64,000 nucleotides of DNA from Chrysaora quinquecirrha (taxonomy: Eukaryota; Cnidaria; Scyphozoa; Semaeostomeae; Pelagiidae). The notes under the pieces were generated by a model that was given only the letters and a program-made list of their open reading frames with translations, made no database searches and was not told the origin of the DNA. The position numbers were made by a program, and so were the translations under genes. Every line of letters begins with the position of its first letter. The first letter of the stretch is position 1. The DNA lies in contig JACTAT010000006.1 of NCBI GenBank assembly GCA_014526335.1, forward strand, positions 1,020,501 to 1,084,500, given 5' to 3'. Of the stretch, positions 45,603 to 57,400 are shown in pieces.

Positions 45603-48600
45603 TTACATCTCTGTAGAAGCCCCTGCCTCAACTAATATTTGCATAATCCCGTTGCATCATTTTGAAGAGCCAGTTGATAAGCAGTATCGTCTGCATATGA
45701 AAGTGCATCAAGGCATGGACGGCATTCAGAAATGTATACCTTCAACCAATTGGCATCACCAGATAAAACTGCATGATGAAGACCAGTGTAGCCAGCAGTT
45801 AGATCCTTGAACGTGAAAAATTATAAAATAACAAATTCACGAAAGATCTTTAGAGTTGCTCAAAACCAAGAGTCGTTAAGGGGTTCCAGGGAAAAAGGGA
45901 ACATGGCAAAAATTATAAGGGAAAAAGGGAACAACAGTGGAAAACAGGGATCAGGTAAAATCTTCCCTGTCAATTCGCTTAACTATCAATCTGAAAAATA
46001 TGTCTGCAAAACTCCAGGGAACAAGAGGATTTTCTTAAGAAACATATAACCCCCCTAACCGACACTCAAACTCAAAGACAGCGGAAAAATCTATGACCAT
46101 ACTTTATAAGCAGAGCCCAAAAAAGCATCAGACTTTCTGCAACCTCAAATTTAAGTCTGAAAACCTTCCTTCCCTTTCACTGGCCTGACTTTACTGTATG
46201 ATTTCTACCTCAATACTCAATGTTTTCTCTGAGGAAGGACCAAGGACAATGAACGTTCTTCTGTTTTAATGATTACTTAGTTTATTTCCCTTTGTAATAA
46301 ATCCCGATTCTTCGCAAATCTTCTAGCCTGTGCGCAGGCTTTGGTTAGTGGGGAGGAGAAGACAGAGCTCGATACTGATTTGATTCAAATACTACTTCAT
46401 CCCCAACAAGCAAATTGACATACCTTAGCTTCAATATCTATCTGCAGCTCCATCAATAGTTTGATAAAATTAATATCTTTATTCATAACAGCAATATGCA
46501 GTGGAACGAAACCTAGGGATTGAAAGAAATGCAAATACAGCTAAAGAACATAATGCATAAAAACATAAAATTCTCAGGAGATGCTCAGGATTCCCTGATT
46601 AAAGAGGTAGTCTATATTACTTAAAGATTAGTCTCTATTACTAAGAGACTAGTCTCTATTACTAAATAGCTAGTCTATATTACTAAAGAGCTGGTCTCTA
46701 TTACTAAAGAACTAGTCTCTATTACTAAAAAGGCAGTCTCTATTACTAAAAAGCTAGTCTTTATAACTAAGGAGCTAGTCTTTATTACTAAAGAGCTAGT
46801 CTCTAATACTAATGAGCTAGTCTATATAACTAAAGAGCTAGTCTCTCTTACTAAAGAGCTGGCATCTATACTAAAGGAATAGTCTGTAATACTAAAGAGC
46901 CAGTTTCTAATACTAAAGAGCTAGTTTCTAATACTAAAGAGCTAGTCTATAATACTAAAGAGCTAGTTTCTAATACTAAAGAGCTAGTCTATAATACTAA
47001 AGAGCTAGTCTTTAATACTAAAGAGCTAGTTTCTAATACTAAAGAGCTAGTTTCTAATCCTAATGAGCTAGTCTCTATTACTTAAGAGCTTGTCTCTAAT
47101 CCTAATGAGCTAGTCTCTATTACTTAAGAGCTTGTCTCTAATCCTAATGAGCTAGTCTCTATAACTAAAGAACTAGTCTCTAATACTAATGAGTTAGTCT
47201 ATATAACTAAAGAGCTAGTCTCTATTACTAAAGAGCTGGCATATATACTAAAGAGCTGCAACTCAGATATACTATAGCAGAAGAGAGAAATTCACTAATT
47301 CCCCATTTACCTACCTGCATTGTTTGGAGCATTGAGCAAGCTTACTAACGATTTGAAAGTATTCTCTGTGAGATACTCAGAGCTTGTATATATTATTTTC
47401 AGCATTTCTCCATCTTTGTTATATGCAGCAAAATGCACTATGTTGTTCATATCTTTGTAGTCAACAGATTCAACATCCACTCCACAATCAATCAAGTATC
47501 TCACAAGGGAATACATGCCAAACTGGACAGCCAACATCAACGGGGTCTAGAATAGAGAAAAAAACTTTAAAAGCAACACATTTTATTCTTAAATTAAGGT
47601 ATAATGGAAAAAGAGCATTAATTACAGTTTAAACTATTTTTGATGCTAAGGTTGTCAGGCCTCTCAGTTTAAGGCGCACGATCGCGCGCGCACCTCCACA
47701 CGCTCCTTGTCTTGCCAAGACGCGCATAATTTCAAGCACCTCCTTTCTTGTTATTCTTTAAAATCAAGCTTCTAAAGAGTTTTTAGCGACCTTCAATACA
47801 AATATCTTGAATCTGCTAATCACATAATTGATATTTAGTGGCTGTCATTGAATAAAAACAATCCAACTGCTGATCGATTTATGATTTTAATGATCGGCGT
47901 TGCGTGTTTACGTGTTTGCGTGGTGATATCCCAGTTATTTGCATAGTATCTCGTGCAGTTAAGCTTTGTTTGCAAAAACGAAGAAAATCTGGTTTTATTC
48001 TGTGTTTTCATGCTGGTATGCTGCTGATGTTGAATCTGAAGCGTGGAGAAGCAACAAGAAAAACGAATCGAAGGAAATTTTAGGAATAATTCTCGTCGAT
48101 TTTTCATGATCAGATTCAAATATTTCCGATTCTCTGTGTGATGTTGAAACTGATTTAATGTGAACTGTTTAAATCAATTGAGTAATTTGTTAAAAACATC
48201 ATATAAAAGTTGCAAATAAGGCGAGAGAAAGTCAAAATTGCCGTTCCTAAAAAATGCGCGCCTAAATATATTGAGGTGCGCGATCTTCCACGCACCCTCT
48301 AAAATACTCACGGAGAGGCCTGGGTTGTATGTGCAAACCTTAAAAATTCAAAAGCTAGCTGTCATCTAGAGCTATGGGTGCTGGCCCCTATGAAATCTTT
48401 CAGTTCAAGAAATCATTACTTGATTTGATATTGACTTTTATTGTAATTTATTTCCAGTGTAATGTGGGAGGCCATCCTTTGGTTGTAGTGAAACTAAGTA
48501 AAAAACATAGCCTCAAGTAATACTCTTCAAAAATCTGTTCTGCATTGACAAAGTTCCATTTCTAGAACAGTTGGTACCATAAAAAAGGGGGTAATAAATA

Positions 48601-49707
48601 CCATCAAAAGCCATACACTGCAAACTAGAATAGGGAAAAAGCTAATAAACTGCACCCATTAAAAAGACCTGCAATATTGCACATAAAAAATTCTATTACC
48701 TGCCCGTAATGATTTTGCAAGTTCAGATTGTCTAAGGACTGTGCATGATATATTATCTGAAATGCTTTGTCTTCAAGTTTTTTACAGATAGCGATATGAA
48801 GTAAGCTGAAAAACAAAGTTTTGATTGGGAAAAAAAGAATTGCAGGAAAAGTGGGAAATTACTAGAAAAGTTCTTTAAGCAACCCCCCAAATATTACATC
48901 AAAATCTAAAAAAATTAGCAAGAGTTTGGTTATCTAAGAATCATGTTAAGTATCTTATGCAGTTTGTTTTTGTTAATTTCATGGTATTGCTGTTCTCTAA
49001 GCTGCATTCCATGCCCCATATAAAGGCATGGGAGAGCAATTTTCTATTGTTCTGTCCATTCTGTTTCATATTGTTTAATTATTGGGGTATCTGGTCTGGT
49101 ATAAGGGCCAGTTTTCATGCATGCGCATGCTATGGTTTTTAATTTTTCAAGTGCACCATGTACGGAATTGAGTTTGTACCATACCGGGTTGATTTTAAGC
49201 ATGTCGTACCACGTACAGGGTGCTCTGTACCCATGTACTGAGAGCTGTCATCCCCCCACACAACAGGCTAACAATAGGATAGAACAATAGGAAGGGGCTC
49301 TTGCACACCCGAGATCTCGTTGAAAAAGACCATACTCTGCAAACTGGTTTTGGTTTATATTTTGGAAGTGCGTTCTTGGATGTTGCGTGAAACATGAAAG
49401 CAGATACCCCAGAAACGGCTTTTTAAAATGTTTTTGGAAAAACAAAGTAGGTAATAGTCTAGGGTTGAATAATATAATTTATATTATAAACCATATACCT
49501 ATCACCATCTTCATCTTGGGCAAACAAGTCAAATCCTTGCTCAACAGTAGACTTTTGAGATGAATCTTCCAGCCTAAGATTTCCAAATTTCTCCACAGGC
49601 AACGCAGTTAGCTCTTCGCTAGGGTCAAATGACTGTCCGAGGCCAGAGTCAAGATGAAGGCCTAAGTCCATCTTTCCATCCGTTTCCTTCGGATTTTTCA
49701 AATCCAT
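45603..49707 (-). CDS. NF-kappaB inhibitor (IkappaB) paralogue with DSGLGQS motif, copy B
   Basis: Five exons, 49707-49499, 48805-48700, 47546-47315, 46512-46424 and 45805-45603, with the same phases (2, 0, 1, 0) as copy A; exons 3 and 4 have identical lengths in both (232 and 89 bp). Exon 1 starts MDLKNPKETDGK and has DSGLGQS (near 49650), a DSG motif whose second serine is one position further than in the canonical degron. Six ankyrin repeats follow (LLHIAICKKLEDKA, TPLMLAVQFGMYSL, NNIVHFAAYNKDGE, FVPLHIAVMNKDIN, YTGLHHAVLSGDAN, DTAYQLALQNDAT). In exon 5 the literal frame stops early at 45632-45634. One extra base in the CCC run at 45648-45650 restores homology (IMQILVEAGASTEM) to a stop at 45603, giving about 279 residues. 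A tandem duplicate of copy A. Confidence 0.88.
46606..47262. repeat. 21-bp minisatellite filling IkappaB-B intron 3
   Basis: About 30 copies of CTATTACTAAAGAGCTAGTCT with variants, over about 650 bp of an intron of roughly 800 bp. A higher-order duplication is visible around 47060-47160. Confidence 0.95.
47640..48624. other. IkappaB-B intron 2, no gene seen
   Basis: Contains a CG-rich patch (CGCACGATCGCGCGCGCACC, 47674-47693). Near 48262-48300 an inverted-looking GTGCGCGATC counterpart and AGGCCTGGGTTG suggest a possible inverted-repeat element from about 47652 to 48325 (GGCCTCTCAG ... GAGAGGCCTGG). The target duplication is not resolved. Confidence 0.45.
48806..49498. other. IkappaB-B intron 1, no gene seen
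   Basis: Repeated GTACC/GTAC words near 49155-49240; nothing else recognised. Confidence 0.4.
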
Positions 49708-50025
49708 ACTTAATTTAATCAGGTGAAAGCAGTTTGTGAAGGGATTTGAGGTTTAAAACATTGCAAAATCTTATTTTTATAAGTATTTGCAGGGAGAAAC
49801 TTCTCTTTTACCAGGTCCTCTGCACTCCGACATCTTGTTTTGCAGTAAAAAACAGAAGAATAAAAAGAAAGTAACAGCCAATTACAAATGAGTATTTCGT
49901 CATGTGATGCAACCAAACAAATTTATGTTTTGGCAACAAACAAATCAGGAAGGTGTAAAAATAAAACATTTTGTCGTAGCAAAGTGACTCGGTCAAACGC
50001 ATCTGCACTGCAAGTATCTTAGATC
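49708..50025. other. upstream flank of IkappaB-B
   Basis: Probable promoter region. Unlike copy A, no perfect kappaB site was found here by eye. Confidence 0.35.
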
Positions 50026-50158
50026 TTCGAGACCAGTGGCGTAGATAGAGGGGGGTCAGGGGGGGCGAAAAACCCCCCTGTAAAGCTAAACAGCCGTTTT
50101 GTCGGAAAATTACTGATCTTGTCGGAAAATAATATAGTTATCTATTTCTAGTATCTAA

Positions 50159-50899
50159 GACCCCGTTTACACGAGATCAGATCCAAATGGGATCGGATCC
50201 ATTTGGAACCGATCCCGTTTTTTCAGGGGTGTTTACACGGGATCGGATCCAAAACTGTTCGCGTTTACACGGGATCGGATCCAAAAGGATCCGCTGAAAT
50301 TTTCTTTGTGTTTTCTTCGCACCAGAGGTGTTTTCAATGAAAATGGCGCCTGAAATTTGAATATAACAGACTTGAGATAAGTAACAAGCCTTGCTAAGGT
50401 CTTGCTTTTGAGATATTTAAGTAAACGTTCAAACCTGGAGATGTTTCTACAAAGTTGCTAGGCCAATAGTTATAATTTTCCTGCAAATTCAGCTTGATTT
50501 TATGCTGTAAAATTTTATTTTTTAATTTTGAAAAGCGATTGCTTCGAATTTGAGGTTACAAACACAAAGAAGAGCATGAAAGAGCAGAAATATGTCTTTT
50601 TTGAGTCTGACAGCGAAGAAAACAAAGCTGAGTTCAGACTGCCATGTTAAAATGCCTTCCTTTTACATTTTTATTAACCTCGTTTCCTTTCCGGATACTT
50701 TTGGATCCGATCCAGCCCGTTTACACGGGATCTCCGTGGGATCGGAACCGTGCTGGATCGCTTTTGAAAGCGATCCCGAAAGTATACGGATAGCAAATCC
50801 AAAAGTATACGGATCCACCAGGTCCCGTGTAAACGCAAAGCCTATCCGAATACTTTTGGGTTCGGATCCATTCGGATCCGATCCCGTGTAAACGGGGTC
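50159..50899. mobile_element. 741-bp PIF/Harbinger-like MITE nested in the hAT element
   Basis: GACCCCGTTTACACGAGATC and its inverse ending AACGGGGTC, flanked by TAA on both sides (50156-50158, 50900-50902). Repeated GGGATCGGATCC and GTTTACACGGG words fill both arms. Confidence 0.85.
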
Positions 50900-50960
50900 T
50901 AAGTGTAACATTTTGAAAGGAAATACTTGTATAAAAACAATATTCTCGACACAATGATTA

Positions 50961-51333
50961 AACGTCTTTTTTTTTTATAAGGAACCTTTGCTCTGAGTTG
51001 AGGCTGGAATTCCTTAATTTTTCAACAAAATGAGGATGAAAGTTCCTTATACTGTTCCTTGCCGTGGGATGTGTATAAATACTAATTTTTACCGCAAATT
51101 CATAGAAACTTTTCTTCATTTCTAACTTTAAGTATAAATGGAGCCTTCTGGGGAAGAACGATGGGAAATATATTGTACTTTTGTTTCTTGTCGTACATAT
51201 CGTCTTGTTCCTTAAAAAAGAGTTTCTTAGTTTTTCATCCGAGCCTCGACAGTTCCTTAAAGTTCCTTAATTTTTTGGGGATTTTCAGCCTCGAGTTCCT
51301 TATAAAGGTGTTCCTTATAAAAAAAAAAACGTG
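50961..51333. mobile_element. TA-flanked MITE with repeated GTTCCTTA motif, nested in the hAT element
   Basis: Flanked by TA (50959-50960, 51334-51335). The left end AACGTCTTTTTTTTTTATAA has drifted from the right end (inverse CACGTTTTTTTTTTTATAAG). GTTCCTTA recurs near 51042, 51054, 51207, 51251, 51260, 51295 and 51310. N=C, as at 10680-11081. Confidence 0.8.
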
Positions 51334-51335
51334 TA

Positions 51336-51880
51336 CAGATTTAGAAGCACGGTTTAGCAACAGAACGGTAGGGGTTCTGAAAGCGCTACAATGCATTTCT
51401 CCTGCAAACATCATATCAGAGCAATCATCAAGCAAGTCACCAGCGGAATCTGATTTCAAAGATCTCTCCACCCTGATGCAATTCTACGAAAAGGATCTTA
51501 CCTCTAAAGATTCGGTGTCTCGAGAATATCAGAATCTTTTCCTGGTTTTGAATACTTGGGAATTCGATGAAGGTGAAGCTGTTCCAAGAGATCACGAAGA
51601 TTTGCTTCAGTTCCTGCATAAATTCAATCTCATGCCGTCTTCCAAGAATATAGCGACGTTGTTGCGATTAGCCCTCACCCTTCCAGTATCATCGGCCCAT
51701 GATGAAAGAGCATTTAGTTGCTTGAAGCGAGTCAAAACGTACTTGAGAAGTACAATGTCCGAGGATCGACTTTCTAATCTTGCTTGCATCTCGATCAATA
51801 GAGAAACTGTGGCTAAAATTCATCTGAGAGATTTGCAACTGCCCTTTTTAAAAGATAAAACCCGAAAAATCTTTAAATAA
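51336..51880 (+). pseudogene. hAT transposase, C-terminal fragment
   Basis: The reading frame ending at 51880 contains ATLLRLALTLPVSSAHDERAF, then SCLKRVKTYLRSTMSEDRLSNLACISI. This is the hAT-family C-terminal dimerisation region as found in ZMYM/THAP-like and other invertebrate hAT transposases. The N-terminal zinc finger and RNase-H-like catalytic core are absent. The open frame extends upstream into the nested MITE, which is coincidental. Confidence 0.85.
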
Positions 51881-52075
51881 CTATAATTTTGACACTTTAC
51901 TTTGAATTAATAATGACAAGAGTTTATCTTCTGTTTACGTTCAGTTCTAGTAGCTGTTGTCTTTATGTTATATCCTTAGTCTTGAAGAAATAAAAATGCG
52001 GATAAATTTTTGTCGGAAAATCTGAGTTTCTCGCCCCCCCCTATACAATTTCCTATCTACGCCACTGTTCGAGAC

Positions 52076-54492
52076 TGCGATAAATTGGCTGCAACAATTG
52101 ACTCTTGCTACACGATCAAACATTGTTGGTCAAACATTTGAGATTTGATAATTGCTGCGGAGCTTACAATTCTTGCACAAATTGGAATTTTGTAAATTTG
52201 TTTGTTTGCGGCACTGTTGTAGCGGTTGCTGTCATGCATTTCGTGTACTTATTAAGCTTATTTGTAGTAAATCAAATGGCGTGAAAAGCAAAAACATTGC
52301 TCAGTGCTGGAGATGAATGCTCCCCACTTGCATCCACAATGCCGAAACAATGTGGCTGAGGCGCCGCATCTTACGGTGGTCCCCGTTACAGGATATCGCT
52401 ATTCTCCCGTGAATCTTCGGCCAGCCAAGGGGGTGGGACTATCCGGCCCCCAGACCATATGCTTTACGCTTGGATATACGGCCAGCTTCCGACCCCCACA
52501 CTGAATCAATTGTGTGAAGATACCGTCTTTATACGGACAGAATTTCTTCGAGTAATTCAGGCAATTGTGGGAAAACTTTGTCGCACAAAATTGACAATTA
52601 ATACTTACCACGAGAGATACTTACAAGATAACGTTGATGAATATCTTCAAATGTCTTCAAGAAAATCCAAATTTCCTAGCACGTCTTCGGAACCAGCACG
52701 GCTTGATCCAAACAGCTCGCCTCGATCCGAATGGGCAATATCACCTTTTCCTCCACCTCCAGCAAGGCTCAATCGGTGAAGGTGAAATGGTGTTTTAGCG
52801 CCAATCGCTAGGATCTCAGTAGTAGGTTAACTAATCGAGACCTCGACCCTGGCTGTGACGCTACTGTGGCTGGGCTCGAACCCTGACCACACTGAGCTTC
52901 TGACACCACGAGTCAGCTGGATTACACTACGACGCCACAGCACCATACAGATCAGCCCGCTTAAAAATAAATTCTACTCGACAGGGCCAGCCCACAGAGC
53001 GAAAGATGGCTCGATCCAAGGACGGCTCGATGGGGGTGGGACATGGTCCAAACGGGCAGTGTAGTCTGCTTGCTGAGGCTGGGTTAGGCTGGGTTGCCTC
53101 GATCCAAAGGAGCCGTTACTGAAGAGCATCAGCATACGAAGCATCCGTTTTCTGCCACATCAATTCACGGTAAGAATTTCGCCACGAATGATAGAAAATA
53201 TCAAACACGATAGAAATTTTCCTCGCAATCACGTATTACTAGTTGGTTTAATGAGCTAAAAAATGTTTGCTAAGGACATGAAGACAAAGAAGTTTCGCAT
53301 ACTGCATATTTGATATTCCCTTGATGTAGCTAAATATTAAACAAGTTCTACTATATTTAATTCTACTTATAATGTCACAAAAATGGATATTTCTGAAATA
53401 AATAATTCTCTCCTGAAATTTAAGTCAAGTTTTATAAAAATGAAATACCTTTTAAGCAAAAATGTTGTCAGAAGTCAAGTAGAATGCGTGCTTGCATAAA
53501 TTTCTAGTTTAGTCTACTCTATGTCAATCTGTGGAAATGAATAAAAGATGATAAATACATTAAAAAGTGTGTTCTGATGGTCTTACACAGTAAAAACACA
53601 CACATAAGAATCTGTTTGTTTAACGCAGCCTCTCTAATGCCCGGGGGGATAGCTCCCATATGTATGGGTACGGGATGTGCCATTTTTTGAGTTACCTTTT
53701 TAAGGGTGGAAAATAAATTTTGGGGAATCAGTTTTGCTAACACTACAAACTTGGGGATATCATTATTGCTAAGATTATCAATTTTGATAAAGTCACAATA
53801 ACTTCCAAATAAATTTCAGCTGTATTATGGGTATTTTTATGCATTATATTCATATTGCTTTGTGAACTTTGAGGCATACTTTACAAAATTGTTTAAATTT
53901 TCGGGGTCAAAATTTTTTACGAACATGGCACACCGCCATCACTGATACCCCCTCCCCCGGCAGCCGGGAGCTCTAAGGCAATGAGATGTATAACAACAGT
54001 TCTCTTTGCAATTTTGGTTTCACACTCATGTGCACAGTTGAATAAGATCTTTAGCAATTCCCAGAAAAAACAAAGCATGGTCCCAGCAGCTTAAGCAGGC
54101 CCTTCTGGCCTTCTGATAATGTTTTTGGAGTCAGCAAGAGCTCAACACAAACTAGTTGCATGTAAACTGGATAGAAAGCCTTATTTTTCAGAACCTCTTT
54201 GGATGTCAGACAAAAATAGTTCTTATTGTAGTTTCAGAATTAAAGATCTTTCTTATGTGCGGGTTTTACCGTACTGAGGTAATGTGATGTGATTTTAAAT
54301 CCACAGATACAGGACCAAGAATTTGCAAAATTCCTAAATATTCTACATGTTCGCATATAATGAATTTTCCAGAAGAAAAACGAAACTATTTTAAAGTTAC
54401 AGTCAAGAGATATCCTTGTCACTGCCATGACAGCAGCCTCGTTTGACGTTCACTACAGTCTCATTCTGATATCCAATCAATTTTCACGATTT
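52076..54492. other. intergenic stretch, no gene recognised
   Basis: A partial CAAACATTG-family fragment at 52105-52150 and a SINE at 52776-52944. Short ORFs elsewhere have no recognisable features. Confidence 0.45.
52776..52944 (-). repeat. tRNA-derived SINE, copy 3
   Basis: Minus strand: GGTGCTGTGGCGTCGTAGTG, CAGCTGACTCGTGGTGTCAG, a B box GGTTCGAGCCC, CAGTAGCGTCACAGCC, GGTCTCGATTAGTTAACC and a TTCACCTTCACC end. This is the most complete copy. Confidence 0.75.
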
Positions 54493-57400
54493 TTATGGTG
54501 GGCTGAGGGCTGCTTCATCAGCGTCATCCAGGAAAGTAGATTCTGTTGGCGATGCTATCAAAAAATAGAAACAAAATCAGAATTTCTTAAAGGTACAGTT
54601 CCGTTAGAAAAAGCTCAAATATTAAGTCTACATTAGGAAACGCCGCTTATGTTATAGGCACGTAAAACTTTGGGATCAATTTCAATTTTAGACCAAAATT
54701 CAAAATTGGGAGAAACAGCCGCAACATGTTTGGACATTGGACATACTTAAAAGCTTTTTCGTCTGACACTCTTCAGAGTATAAACGTCAGAAGAAGACCG
54801 AAGTACGGAAATAATTGATTAATGCACCCAAATGCAGATCGAAATGCAACAATCAGAAAGTGAAGCCGCACTGGCACTGTGTTTTAAACACCAATCAGCT
54901 TTCGGGATACAACAGGAAGACCAATAGAATTGAAGAGTCAAAATGACACTCTTCAATTAATCCCGAACCCAAATCTGGTGAAGTGCTCCCCCGATTGCGA
55001 ATTGACTTAGCATGCAAAATGTAGATACGCTAGTTTTCTGATGGCCTGGTGGTATATAGAGGGTGGGGGGTGAAAGGGTGTATGACGAAAATCCGCTAAT
55101 TTTCGATGTTCGATGAAATCGTACCACGCAGTCATTTTACTCTGCTCAGGGCAAAAGGATCCGAAAATCCGTTTGAAAATGTAGTCTACGTCCGAAATAC
55201 GCCTTAGAATATCGGAAGAATACGTGGTCCACTAAGTAACTAAGATACGAAAATCCCTAAGTAAAACTGATGAATACAAAATCCGCTTCTTATAATCAAC
55301 AAAATACACCCATCCTTTCATCAAAGCCTTTCATCCCCCTTATAATTCACGCAAATATCAGTTCTAAGGTCTAACCTTATTTACTTCAATTAATCACGAG
55401 AAACATGTATAAAAGAGCGCTTACGTTGACAAACTTTGTAACAGGATCACTTGCATTGTAAAAAATGGCACTTAAACTAGCCTTTCTGCCGTAAAATTTT
55501 CAAAAGGATGCAGGAAAACAAATTATAAACAGAGGCGGACTGACAGCGAATCTCAAGGGTTGCTATTTCCAGTAAAAGGGGCCTGTTTTTACTATAGCGA
55601 TTTTTCTTGTCAGTTGCTTCTAGCGAGCTCCTCTGTAAAAAGTCAGTTCGAGGCAAGGGCTACTGTTCATGTAAAATACTTCTTTCCTTATTTGCGATAT
55701 TTCGATGGCAAAATCGTCTCTTTATACATATTTTCCCATTTCTATATTTTCTTGCTTCCATATTTTTGTGCGCATATGCTGATTATCTTTGTTATTTCGA
55801 AGAGATTTGCTCAAGGAACAACAGAAAAAGTTTGTTAAAGACCCTATAATAAGAAGGCCCAAGTTGCAATCGCAATCTAGCATCCCTGCCAGTCCGCCCC
55901 TGATTATAAACTATAGAGTTGTTAATGAATAAGGGAAATGAGCATACCATTATCCAGAGATTCATCATCTTGATCTAGAGATTCGCCTTGATCCATATTC
56001 TCATCACCATTTTCTCCATTATCGTCACTTGTGCCTTCATCGCTTGCTTCGCTGCCATCATCTTCACCAGGACCAAGATCTTCGGAAGAATTTTCTGAGC
56101 CTTCCTGTGGGTTATCCTTCGAATCATTAGACGAGGTACCATCCGTCCCCTCTTGTGGGTTATTTGACGTGCCATCATTCGCTCCGTCTTGCGAGCCACT
56201 AGACGTGCCATCATTTCCTCCGTCCTGGGGGTTACTTGATGTCTTATCCGTTCCATCTTGCGGGTTTCCATCTGTAAAACCCGGAGTATCCCCGTTACCA
56301 TCCGAATTCTCTGTAGGATTATCCGTCGGGTTTTCATTTGAACCATCGGTGTTTTCATTCGTATTTTCACCCTCCTTGCCTTTACTTTCACCCTCTTTAC
56401 TTTCTCCGGTGTCTCCATTATCTCCGTCAGTCTTCTGCGAGCCGTCATCGGGGGTTTTCGCTACTTGTTTTACTGACTCTGATGTCAGAGTCTCCGCAGT
56501 GAAACCATTCGTATTGACTTCCGAGTTCGCCTCATTCTGAACTCCCGACTGGAAGGATTTGGTACTCGCCTGATCCTTTCCTTCATTTTTCTCTTTATTT
56601 TCTTTGTTTTCGTTACCTTCATTTTCTTTTCCTTTGTTTTGATCTCCTTTGTTTTCGTCGCTTTTATTTTCGTTAGCTTTATCAGCTTTCCTTCTTTATT
56701 TTCACCTTTAGATTTATCATCGGAAGAGTTCGATGAATCATCGGAAGGTTTCGTTTTCTCCTCGGTAGGTTCCGTTGCCTCTTCGGTAGGTTTCGTCGTG
56801 GGTTTCGTCGTAGGCTTTTTATCGTCTCCATTGTCACTGGGTGTCGCGGGGTCTCCATCTTTCACCTCTGTTGATAGTAACGTGAGACACTTAATTTGAT
56901 GACTAGAGACACTTAATTTGCCGCCAACAAATTTTCGGTTTATTTTGTTCAAAAATTATGTCTTATGAACTGTATGTGAAATATCTTGACTCTCCGTGCT
57001 TTATCAACCCGTCAAAATCGTATTTAAAATTTTGGCGCGAAAGACTACTCTGGTCGGTGCTAGAGTAAACATTTGCACTTATCGAGGCCGTTTCTGACAC
57101 AGTACAAGACATGATAATCACCGCTTACAATGGCAAACCCTTGACATTTACCGGGGGACATATCGAGAGAGCTCCGTCTCAAATCGTCGGGCAATGAGAA
57201 ATTTGGTTATTCTCCCGTTCATTGCGTTGATCAGATCGAAAGCTGCATTAAAACGAAGTTGTATCGTCCCTCTCGGCCGCAAACGGAAAAAAAAACAGGG
57301 GAAGGGACCGCAAAGGAGGCAGTCATGCTAAGGGAGAATTAGGATCGAAGGAGCCTCGTTATATTGTTAAACTTGTTTAAATTTCAATATTTTATATCTA

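Larger units (their letters stand above)
50034..52067. mobile_element. hAT transposon with 8-bp target duplication, carrying two nested insertions
   Basis: The ends CAGTGGCGTAGATAG and CTATCTACGCCACTG are exact inverses. A perfect 8-bp duplication TTCGAGAC lies at 50026-50033 and 52068-52075. Removing the nested elements (50159-50899 and 50961-51333) leaves a host of about 915 bp containing only the 3' part of a transposase gene. So the element was already internally deleted, or lost its 5' part later. Confidence 0.9.

Noticed and set aside
50592..50954. Overlapping ORFs with SDP/GSDP-rich peptides
   Set aside because: Translations of the GGGATCGGATCC words of a MITE.
51161..51335. N-terminal part of the 239-residue ORF containing the hAT fragment
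   Set aside because: It lies inside the nested GTTCCTTA MITE, so it is not part of the transposase.
55560..55849. Two overlapping hydrophobic plus-strand ORFs of 80-92 residues
   Set aside because: Within intron 7 of the secreted-protein gene on the opposite strand; AT-rich, no family resemblance and no splice partners.
55975..56448. 157-residue Arg/Met/Lys-rich minus-strand ORF
   Set aside because: Shifted frame of the same acidic exon; the Asp/Asn/Gly frame joins neighbouring exons in phase.
56031..56540. 169-residue plus-strand ORF rich in Ser/Pro/Phe
   Set aside because: Complement of the acidic exon 7 of the secreted-protein gene; the minus-strand frame fits the exon chain.
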